Translations under genes and position numbers: made by a program
Notes under the pieces: model-generated
The model's input: only the letters and a program-made list of their open reading frames with translations
Databases searched by the model: none
Told to the model about the DNA's origin: nothing
Part shown: positions 1-12,084 of the stretch, piece by piece
Position numbering within the stretch: the first letter of the stretch is position 1
Layout: each line of letters opens with the position of its first letter
Assembly: GCA_033064195.1 (NCBI GenBank)
Contig: JARBJD010000002.1
Span: 744,001-808,000 of the forward strand
DNA: 64,000 nt
Source of the DNA: Blattamonas nauphoetae
Taxonomy: Eukaryota > Preaxostyla > Oxymonadida
Reading direction: 5' to 3'

Positions 1-647
1 GGATACCCGATGCATTCAGGATGGGTATGCTTCGAAAGGGGGATCTTTGTTGATGTGTCAGAATTAATGGCTCCGAATGGTGTCCAGTCTGCGGGGTTGT
101 TCGTAGGTGTGATTCCAATGGTGACGATCGCTTCTTTTACAGACGCGATTTCACGAGCAGTTTCCATTGTGGAGCGGAATGCATGGATGTTAGAAATAAT
201 ATGGTCAGCCGTTACAACACAAAGAATATCATCAGGATTCGACTGTCGAACCCGACACATTGCCAGGAGAATGGCAGGAAGGGTGCTCCTTGCTGCTGGT
301 TCGCATAGGAAATTATCTTTTGGGAGCTCTGGAATGTGCTCTGAAAGGATTGGAGCAAAAGATTTTGCGGTGACAATCAAAAATCTATGTGGATCAAGTT
401 CTTCAACAGTGCTCTGAAAAAACTGGATAAAAACGGGAATACATCAGTTGTTTTTGCACAAAGTCTGTCGAACGCTTGCTGGGCTAAAGTTCTGCCAGTA
501 TGAGCAGGGTCGAAGAGAATTTTATTCATTGGGAAAAACCTGGAGCTGAAGAAAAAGAGACGAGCGGTGATACAGAAGAATAAAACGATATGATCTCAAA
601 TACCTTGCACCTCCAGCCATCATACATGCCCACCACTGAGTTATCAT
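1..647 (-). CDS. Mannose-1-phosphate guanylyltransferase, ManC-like (3' part outside window)
   Basis: Forms GDP-mannose from mannose-1-phosphate and GTP, the donor for glycosylation and GPI synthesis. Three exons are visible: 647-604, 545-443 and 413-1, with introns of 58 and 29 nt. Joined, they give a start MITQWWACMMAGG followed by the nucleotide-binding loop GGASSRFFPM, then GRTLAQQAFDRL, the signature EPAARSTLPAILLA, the motif TADHII and GITPTNNPADWTPFG. These match the nucleotidyltransferase core of the bacterial ManC/XanB type (GGxGTRxWPxSR, EPxxRNTAPAI) better than the usual eukaryotic GMPPA/B (GGYGTRLRPLT). The C-terminal part lies beyond position 1. It is head-to-head with the helicase gene starting at 692. 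Bacterial-type affinity is inferred from motifs only; another sugar-1-phosphate guanylyltransferase is possible. Confidence 0.72.
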
Positions 648-691
648 CTTTTCTTGAGTACAGATCGTTCCCCCACCACAAAGATTTCCAC

Positions 692-2954
692 ATGGAGGAT
701 GATCTCTTCAGGAGTCTTACACTGGGCGCAAAGTTTACGAAAAAAGATGAACTTCTCATGAAAACAGTTTTTGTATCAAAATTTCTCCATTACTTTTCAA
801 AACCATTGTACTTCTTCCTCATCTTCATCAAGAAACCAACAAAGCCAACGAACTCAGACCAAAATGAGTCAACTCAATCTGAACCATCATCTTCATCATG
901 GGTTGATTGTGATATCTTCTCAATGAATCCTACGGAACCAAAGTCGAATACCCCAAAAAAGACCAAAGCAATCAAACTTCCGTCATTTTCTGCGCTCCGT
1001 GAGGAAGATGTACGAAATTCAACAAACCTATTCACCTTGTTGTTGACTTTATATCCCATACTGCATTCTATTACCTTCTTTCATGCATATTTGTTGATTT
1101 ATACCTATCAAAATTCCTCAGATCAAAAAATTGCAGAAAGAACAAAATGTTCATGTTGAAGGAATCAAGGACTGGAAGAAAATGGATTCTTTTGAAGGGT
1201 TTCTCAATTTTTACGACATATTATGACCAGAACTCTTCCTGACGTCATTCTCCCAAACTTGACTCGTCTTGGATTCTCAATCCCAACACCAATCCAAATG
1301 ATGGCCATTCCGATTATGTTGGATGTATTGTACTATTTCTCATAAAATTGTCCAGAAAATAAGTTTAGTAGCAATAGCTCCAACGGGATCAGGAAAAACC
1401 GCAGCATTCATGCTGCCCATCATCATGAACCACCTTGTATCTGGCCCACTTCTCGATCTCATTGTGTTTCTTCTTAGAGCTACCCAAGCAAAAGCCCTCA
1501 TCGTCGAGAACTCCAAGCAGTGATCATCGCCCCAACAAGGGAGCTTGAGAAGCAGCTGTTTGCCACCGCAAAAACTCTTTGCACAGGGTACCCCTTCCTC
1601 TCTTCTTCTTTTATCGCCTCTCTGCAGACTCGATATGACTGTGTCGTTGCCCAAAGTGAACGATCGGTCTGAGCACGAGCATCACTACAGCCTGCCCCCC
1701 GACACGAACATCCTGGTCACCACACCGAACCCCCTCATCTCCCTCATCACACAGGACAGGCACATCCTCCGCTCGATTGATTGGTTGGTCTTGGACGAGG
1801 CTGATGCCCTGCTTGGGGATTCGTTCCACAGCCAGATTGAAGCGATCATCAACACCACCAACGCCTCCCTCACGCGCTATGCCTTCTTCACAGCAACCTA
1901 CGATACCTCCTTCCAAGACACACTGGTGAAGGACAAGAGCCCTGCCCGCCTCATCATTGGTATTCAGTGTGTTCCTCTCCTTCTCATTGCTGCAGCTCCA
2001 CACCCACCACAAACGTCGTCCAGAAGCTGGTCTTCTGCGGGAACGAGGAGGGCAAGTATCTCGCCCTGAAGGACGCGCTGATCGGCGAGAACGCCATCCT
2101 CCCGCCTGTGGCTGTGTTCATGCAGAACATCGAGCGATGCGAAGAACTCACTGCCGCCCTCACTGAAGACAACATCCGCGTTGCTCAAGTCCATTCCGCC
2201 ATGTCGCAGCAAGAGGTCTGGGCTCTTCCTTCTCATCTCCACAGAGCGCGGCTGCCCTCAACCGGATCAACTCCGGCGACGCCTGGGTTCTGGTCTGCAC
2301 CGAGTTGATGTCGCGTGGGATGGATGTCCGAGCATTGAACGGCGTCATCAATTACGATTTCCCGTCCGAAGCAAAGTCTTATGTCCACAGAATTGGTCTG
2401 CTCTCTCCCTCCTCATCCTCGTCACTTTGTGTGGATGTCTTCTGTCTGAACAGGTCGATCAGGAAGGCGGCGAGCAGGAATTGCGTTGACCTTCTTCACC
2501 ATTTCTGACTATCCTGCCCTCCGCATGGTCGCCTCGGCGATGAAACAAGCAGGATGCCCCGTGGAAGACTGGATGCTGAACCTGCCCAAAATGAAGTCCT
2601 CCTTTCCTCACTCCTCATTTCCTTCATCCTCTCTGTCTTCCTCTGTTCAGCAAGCTTCAGAAGAAGAAGCTCAAAGTCGCTCCACCAAAACGACATGCGA
2701 TCTCCAAAGTGACGAGTGTCCGGATGGACACCAAACGGAAGCAGAAGCTTCTGAAAAAACTGGAAAAACGAGGAAAAACAATGTTTGGAATCAACAAAGA
2801 TCGGATCAAGAAAAAGAAACATGAAGATAAGGAGACAAATAGACAGCAGTCCAAACAAAAACAAACACAATCCTCGAAACAATCCAATGTTCTTGAAATT
2901 GAAAAGAAAAAGGCAAAAAAGCCATTAAAACCTCATTTACATCCGAAAAAATGA
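692..2954 (+). CDS. DDX52: DEAD-box RNA helicase, Rok1/DDX52 family
   Basis: ATP-dependent RNA helicase of 40S ribosome biogenesis, expected in the nucleolus. The N-terminus [15 protein letters not shown] resembles the Rok1/DDX52 start. After several short introns the helicase core is complete: Q-motif GFSIPTPIQ, Walker [32 protein letters not shown] in place of SAT, VFMQNIE, SRGMDV and HRIGRSGR. The C-terminal [10 protein letters not shown] and the Lys-rich tail also follow DDX52. About ten introns are needed, several of 29 to 37 nt, for example one at 1200-1231 (32 nt) and a 29-nt intron ending at the TPTTNVVQ exon; each restores the frame. It ends in TGA 44 nt short of 3000, just upstream of EF-2. 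Family assignment is strong; the first two exon junctions (about 765-1130) are the least certain. Confidence 0.85.
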
Positions 2955-3115
2955 GAATCATTTCGCCATAGAAGATTTGACAACTTTGAACCCATGAACT
3001 AATACTTGAGGTATCCAAAATAAGCACTTCGAAACTTGGCTCACTCATCCCTCCAAGGATTCCTTCTTTCTTCGCATCTCTTTTTTGAGTCTGCTAAGTT
3101 CAAGCGAATCTAGAA

Positions 3116-5733
3116 ATGGTCAACTTTACAATTGCTCAACTTCGTGAACACATGGGTAACAGACATAACATCAGAAACATGTCTGTGATCGCTCACGTCG
3201 ATCATGGTTTGCAGAGATGGATCTATTCCTTTGGGATACATTATTTCTTGTGTTTCATCCATTCCATTTATTTGCACTGCTTGTCAACTTCTCATATTCG
3301 TCAATTGTCTTTTCCACAGGAAAATCAACTCTGACTGATGCCCTTGTCCAGAAGGCCGGTATCATTGGACAGCAACAAGCCGGTGATGTCCGTATTATGG
3401 ATACCCGTCAAGATGAACAGGAACGTGGTATTACCATCAAGTCCACTGGTATTTCTCTCTACTACGAATTCGAACTCGCCGGAAAGCGTGATGGTTATCT
3501 CATCAACATTATTGATTCACCCGGTCACGTTGATTTCTCCTCTGAGGTGACAGCCGCCATTCGTGTGACTGATGGTGGTCTCGTTGTCGTCGATTGTGTC
3601 GAAGGTGTCTCCGTCCAGACTGAGACTGTGCTCCGTCAAGCTCTCACTGAACGTGTGCGCCCCGTTCTTATGATGAACAAAATCGATCGTGTTCTTCTTG
3701 AACTGAAATCCGACTCCGAGGAAGCCTACCAAAAATTCCAGCGCGTGATCGAAGATATCAACGTGCTCATCGCCACATACCACGATGAAACTCTTGGTGA
3801 AATGGAAATCAACCCAGTCCAGGGTAATGTTGTGTTCGGATCTGGTCTCCATCAGTTCGGTTTCACCCTCCGTCGTTTCGCTGCCTTCTACTCCTCAAAA
3901 TTCGGCATCCCAGCTGAAGTTCTTGTCAAGAAACTGTGGGGTGATAACTTCTTCAACCCAAAGACAAAGAAATGGCAAAAGACCGATACTGACGAGGACG
4001 GCAAGAAACTGAAGCGTGGGTTCGTCCAATACATCATGGACCCACTCTACGTCATCTTCGGCGCCATCATGGATGACAACCGTGAGAAGCTCGATAAGAT
4101 TCTTAATCAGATGGACATCAAGATCACTCAGGAACAGCGTGCATACAAAGAACGTCAACTCGTCAAGGCTGTCATGCAGAACTGGATCCCAGCAGCCGAT
4201 GCCCTTCTTGAGGTCATTATCCTCAACCTTCCATCTCCCGTCGATTCCCAGAAGTACCGTGTCGAGACACTGTACACTGGACCCATGGACGATCCTTGCG
4301 CCAATGCCATCCGCAACTGCGACCCCGATGGTCCCCTCATGCTCTATGTCTCCAAGATGGTTCCAGCCGATAAGACTCGCTTCAACGCTTTCGGTCGTGT
4401 CTTCTCTGGTACCGTCCGCACTGGAATGAAGGTCAGAATGCAAGGACCCAACTTCCTCCACGGAAAGAAAGAAGATCTCTACATCAAGCCCATCCAACGT
4501 GTCGTTCTGTACATGGGCCGTAAATTCGAGGCTGTTGATGATGTTCCTTGCGGTAACACTTGCTGCCTTGTTGGTGTCGACCAGTACCTCACCAAGAGCG
4601 GAACCATCACCGACTACGAAGACGCCTACAACATCGCCACAATGAAGTTCTCTGTCTCCCCCGTCGTGCGTGTTGCTGTCGAGCCCAAGTCCATGGCTGA
4701 TCTCCCCAAGCTCGTTGAAGGTCTGAAGCGTCTGGCCAAATCCGATCCATTGTGCGTGATCTCCACCTCCGACTCTGGTGAGCATGTCATCGCCGGTGCT
4801 GGTGAGCTCCATCTTGAGATTTGCCTCAAGGATCTCCAGGACGACTTCATGGGAGGCACCCAAGTCAAGGTTTCTGATCCCGTCGTGCAATTCTGCGAGA
4901 CAGTGACCAAGACAAGCTCCCAAACCGCCCTCGCCAAGTCCCCCAACAAGCACAACCGTATCTACATGGAAGCCGAGCCCCTCGACGACGAACTTGTTGA
5001 GGAGATTGAGAAGGGATACATCAACCCAGAGAAGGATGCCAAGGAAATGGGTAAGGATCTCGTGAACAAGTACAACTGGGATCCAACCGACTCCCGCAAG
5101 ATCTGGTGCTTTGGCCCTGACGGAAAGGGACCCAATCTTGTTGTTGATAAGAGCAAGGCTGTCCAATACCTCGACGAATGCAAAGATTCATTCGAGCAAG
5201 CTTTCGCCTGGGCCTCGTCCAAGGGTGCTCTCTGCGACGAAACCATGCGTGGAATCCGTTTCAACGTGATGGACGCCACCCTCCATCCAGATACCATCCA
5301 TCGTGGTGCTGCCCAGATGGTCCCACCAATCCGTTCCTGCTACTTTGCTTCTGAATTGTTTGCCTCCCCCGCCATCCTCGAACCAGTCTTCCTCGCCGAA
5401 ATCACATCTCCACAAGATGCTGTAGGAGGTATCTACTCTTGCCTCAACAAGCGCAGAGGACAGGTCGTCTCTGAAGAGCCCAGAATCGGAACTCCCCTCG
5501 TCCAAGTCAAGGCCTACCTGCCCGTCATGGAATCCTTCGGTTTCACAGCCGATCTCCGCGCTCACACCTCCGGCCAGGCTTTCCCACAGTGCGTGTTTGA
5601 CCACTGGCAAGAAATGTCTGGAGATGTCTTCGATGAAAGCTCCAAGCCAAACGGTGTTGTCAAGAGCATCAGAAAGCGCAAGGGTCTCCCAGAGGCCATT
5701 CCAAAGGGCGACCAATTCGTTGATCGTTTGTAG
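3116..5733 (+). CDS. EEF2: Translation elongation factor 2
   Basis: GTPase that translocates the ribosome. Exon 1 (3116-3206) encodes [13 protein letters not shown] to AHVDHG; a 112-nt intron (3207-3319) splits the P-loop glycine codon; exon 2 (3320-5733) resumes at KSTLTDALV. The product is 834 residues, typical for eukaryotic EF-2. Visible are the G motifs (AHVDHGKST, switch I with [20 protein letters not shown]), domain II, and in domain IV the HPDTIHRG segment whose second histidine is the diphthamide site of the family, followed by the conserved end [13 protein letters not shown]. Codon use is biased to C-ending codons, as expected for a highly expressed gene, and this creates long antisense open frames that are not genes. 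The stop is TAG. Confidence 0.97.
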
Positions 5734-5991
5734 ACCTATTTCATTTCAAGATAAGGAAGGGATTTGATCGAATATTACTTTATTTCGTAAAACGATTCGA
5801 AAAACATGTTTTCTCAACAGACGGCAATCAAAAAGATTGCGTCTTCACAACGACAAAAAGTTCACTGTAATGCAAAAGTGAGGTGACGGTATCATCAAAA
5901 CACACAGTCACTGATAAAAAGAACGCATGACAAGATGAGATGGATCATCATCCCATCTTCGTCGCTTCAGCCCGAAAAGTGATAAGCATCT

Positions 5992-6297
5992 TCAAAAGAG
6001 ATCATCTTGCGAGGTTGAATGTTCTAGTTCAATCTTATGAATATATTGTCGTGTAAGAAGAATGTGCGGATGAAGGTGCTCTTCCGGTTGTTTATCCCCT
6101 TTGATGTGATAAAGTGAATAAATTTTGAAGAAAAACAAACCATCCACAATGACCCGTTCAGTGACTTGCTTGAGAACGAGATTAGCAAACCTGTCTATAC
6201 AGACGAGAACCCCAAGAAAGATGCGTTGATCTTTAAGAGTAACTCGAAATGATGATCCCAGAAGTTCATCGAGAGAATTAATAATAGGACATGTCAT
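5992..6297 (-). CDS. LSm-domain protein, possibly the NatC auxiliary subunit NAA38
   Basis: Small protein with an LSm/Sm fold. Exons 6297-6141 and 6098-5992 are separated by a 42-nt intron. The Sm1 motif is visible as FRVTLKDQRIFLGVLVCIDRFANLVL and the Sm2-like strand as HPHILLTRQYIHKIEL, giving about 87 residues. The spacing and the missing canonical G-x-D in Sm1 (here CIDRFAN) and weak Sm2 (I/L-x-R) fit the LSMD1/NAA38 group, an auxiliary subunit of N-terminal acetyltransferase C, better than core LSm1-8. It is head-to-head with the methyltransferase gene, with 74 nt between start codons. The fold is confident; the exact subfamily is inference. Confidence 0.65.
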   Translation of the reverse strand: MTCPIINSLDELLGSSFRVTLKDQRIFLGVLVCIDRFANLVLKQVTERVIVDGLFFFKIYSLYHIKGDKQPEEHLHPHILLTRQYIHKIELEHSTSQDDLF

Positions 6298-6371
6298 GAG
6301 ATAAGTCTAGCTTTGTGAGTCAGAAAGAGTTCTATTGGTGAAGGAGAGATCAGTCCATAGAAAAATATAAA

Positions 6372-7365
6372 ATGTCTTGTGATTCATCTCCATCACCTCC
6401 ACTCGAGGAAGGTGCCAAACCAACTTACGGTTTGTTGTTTATTGTCACCTTATATTTCCATTGACCAGTGGAACCCCTCTCTAAATCAGACATCTCATTT
6501 TTCATCCTCTCGGCTGCAAGCTTGTTGATCGGAATCATCGGACGGAAGAAAGGCGGAGATCTGTTTTGCTTTTTGGGCATTAGTGTTGGTATGTTTTTAT
6601 TAAAGTCAAACATTCGACAGGAACCATTCTACTCATCGTCGGACTGTACCTTTCCTATCAAACAAAGTATGGTTCAATTCGTGCCCGAGATATGATTTTG
6701 AAGGAAGTTGAAGATTTAATCGTTGGTAATGAACAAGTATTTCCATTTTGCATTCATCTTCTCAGATTCTCGATGTTGGGACTGGTAATGGAGCACTACT
6801 TGTTGGTTTTGCCAAATTACTCAATAAAGGAGGAGTTGCCCATGGTGTTGATGTCTTCACAGCTGTAACAGATGATAACGTCTCACGTAGGAAGCACCGA
6901 AAGGCCCTCTCTCTTCCGTACCGCAATGCCAAATTAGAAGGAGTGGCCGATCGAGTCAAAATAATTGGAGGAGACCCTCGCAACCTTCCATTCAAAACTG
7001 AATCATTTGATTTTGCAATCCTCTCAATGCTCGTCCACAACATGTCAGCTGGAACCCTCGACCGAACACTCGTCCAGATGACTCGTGTTGTCAAAAATGG
7101 AGGATATGTGATTGTCCATGACTTTTGGAATATGACTCATGTCGAGGACCTTTTGAAGCGCTTCAATTTGGAGATTGTGAAAGTTTTTCACAGTGATGCA
7201 ATCCTTCCACTCCAGAATTGCATAATAGCCAAGAAACCCGAAGGAGGAATCTTAATTCCTGACGAAGTTGTAGAATCGACAAAGTCAAAGGTCACTGCAC
7301 CAATCAAACTGAATGAATTGACGAAAGAACAAGAAGAAGAACTCAAAAAACTGAAGAAATTATAG
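6372..7365 (+). CDS. Membrane-anchored SAM-dependent methyltransferase
   Basis: Class I methyltransferase behind a membrane anchor. Four exons joined across introns of 29 to 41 nt give MSCDSSPSPP, then two hydrophobic segments (ISFFILSAASLLIGIIG and TILLIVGLYLSY) with a short loop, then the catalytic domain. Motif I is ILDVGTGNGALLVGFAK; an acidic residue pair follows in GVDVF; motif GGDPRNLPF and the post-motif SFDFAILSMLVHN are also recognisable. The C-terminus is charged (EQEEELKKLKKL). Total length is about 300 residues. The layout resembles ER-anchored small-molecule methyltransferases, but the substrate cannot be read from the sequence. Start chosen as the first ATG in frame with the spliced exons. 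Confidence 0.72.
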
Positions 7366-7495
7366 AACACTCACTTTCCGGTTTTATTTTCATTTCATGG
7401 GGTGATTTGTTCCTTATTTACACGTATTCTTTCTTCCACTGGACTGATCACCCAATATTTTCATCAAAAGTGTTCTTGCTTTATGAGAATGTCTC

Positions 7496-8444
7496 ATGAC
7501 AGAAAATGATAGCCATGATTTATCATCAATCCTTTCACACCAATCTTCAAGACGAAAAGTGATCCGCATCCAATGTGCTATTTTTTTCACTCCATTCTCA
7601 AATCCAAGCAAAAATTCAAAAGATAATCATGTATTTCCCCTTCTTGTCCAACTTTCGTCTTAATATTGTCCAGATTTCTATTTTACAACAACAGGAAATA
7701 TCCAATAATGGACAATTGCCACACATTTCTTCTCCTGATTCATCAACAATTCCATCTGACACAATGCCGAACATAACAAACAATACAAATATTTCTCTCT
7801 CAACACCTCCACCTATCAACCTTCTCCCATCAATTCTTTCTATTGAGACTCCCACACCAATGTCGCCTGTCGTCGAGTTGTCCAGTCCAAAATTACCTGA
7901 TTTGGAACGAAATTCCCAAAATGAGTCTTCAATTCATGAAAAACTCCATCTACCTGGGACTATTAATCTCTCTCCACCAAAATTAACAATAGATGTGCCA
8001 ATAGCAACCTTCATTTTCAACGATTCTTCGCTCATCCTCAATTCGTCAGATCTCACAAAGTCACCACCTCTCCACCAATTATCACACACACCTCTTGTTC
8101 CTACTCATCAACCAATCCTAGAATCTCCCCTCTTTTTTTCTCCTAGCTCAGATTCATCCAAAAAGATTACAGCCATCAACATGATAGAGGAGTTAATTCA
8201 ACATTCCCCCATGCATTCACACGTCGTTGATACTCCCCCTTCTGTCCAGTTATCAGAGAAAAAACCTTCTCCGAGGTCCAAAACGTCCAAAATTCCACGC
8301 CTCTCAACCAGACCAAGACATGCCCCAATGCAGCTAGTATCGACCTTTCATTCCGACAATGATCTCAATCGATCCATTGCTACCCTTCAAACAACACTGA
8401 AGCAAAATAAAACGAACGTCTCTTCAAAAACGCGTCGAAAATGA
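7496..8444 (+). CDS. Hypothetical Ser/Pro/Thr-rich low-complexity protein
   Basis: I do not recognise this protein. Exons 7496-7630 and 7674-8444 flank a 43-nt intron; splicing restores a frame from an ATG at 7496 (MTENDSHDLSS) to the TGA at 8444, about 301 residues. The chain is rich in Ser, Pro, Thr and Asn with repeated SP/TP steps, which suggests a disordered protein that could be phosphorylated by proline-directed kinases. The C-terminus is basic (SKTSKIPRLSTRPRHAP and a final KTRRK). No domain, signal peptide or membrane segment is visible. A shorter frame starting at 7575 reads through the intron and is less likely. Confidence 0.5.
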
Positions 8445-8661
8445 AGTTCCCAGAGGAGATATTCCTCTTCCTTTATAATTGAGTTTTTATCCTTTTGTTG
8501 AGATAATTTCGCGACTTGCCTCGAACTTCATTGTTCACTCCTCTGTCACTTTTCGGAAACGGGCCGGATCGAATCAATTCTGGTATGTGATGATAATCGT
8601 TATATGTAAACACTTTCCCTATCGCTTTATCCCTTCTTAATACTTTTTTAGGTACTTGGAA

Positions 8662-11600
8662 ATGGGCAAACGAAGCGCTTGTGCGTTTGGATGGATTCTC
8701 CTAATTCTCGCAGTCTACGTGTTTATCACTGCTATTCTCCACTATTTGGTTGATTATCATGCGTCTGATATGAGATTTGGACTTCGAATCTTCATTAATG
8801 ACGTAGGTTTCTTGAATGCATCCATCCTTGCTGTTGCTGCCTTCCTCATTTTTGAGTGCACGTATGGTTTTATCAACTCTCTCATCACCTTTCAAAGATG
8901 CCTTTACCCAAGCTCATTTGTCAAAGAAAAGAAATAATGAACAAGCATTCGATACCAATACATTTCTTCATTCGTTGAGCATCTATGACTCTGTATGTAT
9001 TCTTCATGCTTTCATTTTAAAACAATTTCCTTTTGCATCATTTCAGTGTACGGCCGTTGTTTTCAACCTGAAAATCCCCAACGACGCATCTTGTTTTTCC
9101 TTGATTCGTCTTGATTCTTACCACATCAATGCAATCCTTGTTATTCCCGTTTTACAGATATTTTCTTCACTGTAACTGTGATTCATGAGAGATTGTCGCC
9201 TCGAGACCCTTTAAATTTTACATTCGCCATGCAGGAGGAGATTCCAGAATGGCGATGTATTATCCCGTCTGTTCTACAAGGTCGATGCAACCATTTAATG
9301 ATTCCTTATAAAGGAGTATTTCATATCTTGGGAGGAATCGGCCAAGATCCACAATCTCGAATGACAATCAACCCAGGTTTCCTCAATTCTCTGTGCTATT
9401 CTTCCCCAAATACTTCCATTCTCTGTTTTTTATCTTATTTTAGTCACTGGTGCTGCTGAAATTCTCCCTTCATCGCTTGAACGTCGGTATGGACATACCG
9501 GAAGTATCATTGGGAGCCACTGCTACATTTTTGGAGGAAAAGATTTTTCAGTTCGAATCAACGAATTGATTGATTATAACATGGAAACTCATTCATGCTC
9601 TTTGGTTAAGCCGTCAGGTGTTGTCCCAAAAAAGCGGAACAATCATGTCTCAGTCGTGTACGGCGATTCCATCATCATCTATGGCGGATTTGACAAGGAA
9701 GAAGGTGAAGAAGGAGCAGTTGGAGAAGTTCTTGATGATATGAAACAATTTAATCTCCGTATGTCATCCCAAATCAATCGTCATTCCATCGTCATTTTCT
9801 GATTTCTTCTCCTCTTATAGACACAAAGAAATGGGTTGAGATTAAAACTAGCGATTATCAAAGTATTGACGACGAACCAGGAAAAATTTACCTCCATTGT
9901 GGCTGTGTTCTCGATGACAACTATTTTTATGTCTTCGGTGGATGTCATGAAGAAGTTACTTTTTCAAACAAGGATACTGTCTCTACTAACGATCTATATC
10001 GTTTTAATCTTCAGACATGTATTTGGAAGCGTCTAGGCCCGAAGAAAAATTCAACATCTGAATTGGGGACACCCAGCCCTGCAGACCTAACAACCGGTGG
10101 TCGTAATTGGCCAGAGCCACGACAAGATGCTCGTTTATTTGCTTATCGAGGAACTCTGATCTTGTATGGGGGCAGTCGAGGATCCATCATCTACACTGAC
10201 GTTTGGCAGTACATCCCTTCATTAAACAGTTGGATTTGTCTCCAAACACAAGGAACTGGACCGTCACAACGGTTTATTTTTATGTATCTTGATTACATCC
10301 CTATCGTCTCCATTATAAAGAAATCTTCCATCAGTCGCTCTTCTAGACGATACTCTGTATGTCCATGGGGGTCTTCGCACTAAAAAGCATTTTTCTGAAC
10401 TCTATGCTCTTCCCCTCCAATCCTGTATAAACGACACTGTCTGGCGGCTCCATATGATTCTTGGTTACCCAATCCACCATCCCGCTGTGGCAGAACCGAC
10501 GCTTCTGGATACTGTCGACAAAAAGACACCGACAACTCAATTTGGCTCGGCTATAGCCAAAGTGGAATCGATCTTCGAGCCAGAAGAAAGTGACGTCCCC
10601 GAATCGAGGATGAAGGATTACTTATCGAAATTGGTGGCAAGCGAAAATGTAGACTTTTCTTTTCTTCGCAAGGAATTGGATGCACTCAAAGTTCCCTCTG
10701 GAAAGCAAAGAGCCACACCAACCTCTTCGACAACAGAATCCCTCTATCCAACGCTGCTCATCTCAAAAGATAGATTTCACCGTCTTCTCCACACACAGGA
10801 TACGACGGCTGTAACTCCGCTATTCACTCCATTGACGCCATCCCTCCACCAACTTGTGAAAGAAACTGTGGTTCCAGCTCAACTTCTTGAAAAAGGAGTT
10901 ACCTCATTTGAATTTAGTTTACTGACTCTTCTTTATGATCTTAACACGTGTGATGCTTATCTTCATTTCACCCACGACGCAAATGGCATAATACAAGAAG
11001 CTCTTCCTTATCAGCTCATCGGGCTTCCAGAACTCCCCACTGGCCAGTTTGATGCTTCAATTCTAGTCCATTCATCGCTCATCAATGATCGGATCCCACA
11101 ACTCTCTCCATTCCTCACGAAGAGACCGGACCAAACACCATTCGTTTCACTCCACAAGGAATACATCGATTGGATCAACAGCGCCGCTGTCAAACCGCCT
11201 GAGATTCCCCTCCTTGAAAGTCTCCTCCAACGAACAAAAGAACTTGTCTCTCAGAGGGAAGCAGAAATGCTCCAGACGATTCCACAACGATTGACAGGTT
11301 TGTCGTACGATGCTGTGCAAGCTCTCCTCGGATACATGTGCACTGACAAAATTCTTCCATTGTCATTCATCCCTGCACTTCGGAACGAACATGCCCTTGA
11401 AGTCATCATCTCTCAGACACTCGCTCTCCACTCCGATGAGCCCGGACGGACTCTTCGAACAGAACCATTTTGGGAACTGACTTCTGCACAGTTTGGGATC
11501 AGAGAAGGCATTCCAAATTGGGTTCTGTCTTTTCCAGAGACGGAGAGAGAGGATCTACCTCGGACACACTATCTCGACCCAGAATTCTCTCCAACAGAAC

Positions 11601-11815
11601 TAGGACCTGTGGAATGCGCACAACTCCATGCAAAGGGTGATCTGTGGGGCAATAAAGCCCTTTCACAGGCCATTTATACCCAATTTCTAGAGATAACAGG
11701 TCCAGACACTATCGCCGCCATTCTCCAGGCTTGTTCAACTTACAAAGTCGCAAAAATGGAGAAGATGTTCAAGGGTTGGACAAAAATGGCCAAAGACAAA
11801 GGAATACTCAGCTAG
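8662..11815 (+). CDS. Kelch-repeat protein with probable N-terminal membrane anchor
   Basis: Large protein with at least five kelch-like blades. Repeats are visible as HILGGIGQDP, YGHTGSIIGSHCYIFGG, NHVSVVYGDSIIIYGG, FYVFGGCHEE, LFAYRGTLILYGGS and NLPSVALLDDTLYVHGG. After the propeller a region of about 450 residues (10454-11812) is largely helical and of no recognised family. Upstream, the segment from 8662 encodes a strongly hydrophobic helix (FGWILLILAVYVFITAI). It can be joined to the propeller through a 91-nt intron (GTAG|GTTTCTTG to CAAAG), then a 54-nt and a 50-nt intron. That would make a type II membrane protein. An alternative start at 8864 (MVLSTLSSPF) gives a soluble kelch protein. 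A GT-AG intron seems to lie in the 5' UTR (about 8583-8650). The kelch part is confident; the anchor is inferred. Confidence 0.65.
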
Positions 11816-12084
11816 CGTTGTTAATCTTGTGTTTCTGTTCACAATTCATGTTTTGCTCTTTCTCTGCACATTTCATTGTCTCAGCATGGATCCCTTTCAA
11901 ACATCCGTCAATGTGCTTGAAATGCAAGAAGAAAGACAAAAGAATCGTGTGACAGTTCGGAATGCTGGTGTGAAAGCCCTGTAACTGAACAGAATTTGCC
12001 ATCCAATGAATGTAAATAAGCACAATGAATCCCGAAACAAAATGATGAGACAGAGTAGACTGAAGATAGCGATGACGATGGTGA

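Noticed and set aside
10-417. 135-codon plus-strand frame at the window start
   Set aside because: Antisense to the conserved ManC-like exon on the minus strand, whose motifs (EPAARSTLPAILLA, TADHII) are unmistakable.
3895-5166. 423-codon open frame on the minus strand inside EF-2
   Set aside because: Pure antisense shadow of a highly expressed, codon-biased gene; no family resemblance. The frames at 4626-4955, 4962-5297 and 5188-5715 are the same effect.
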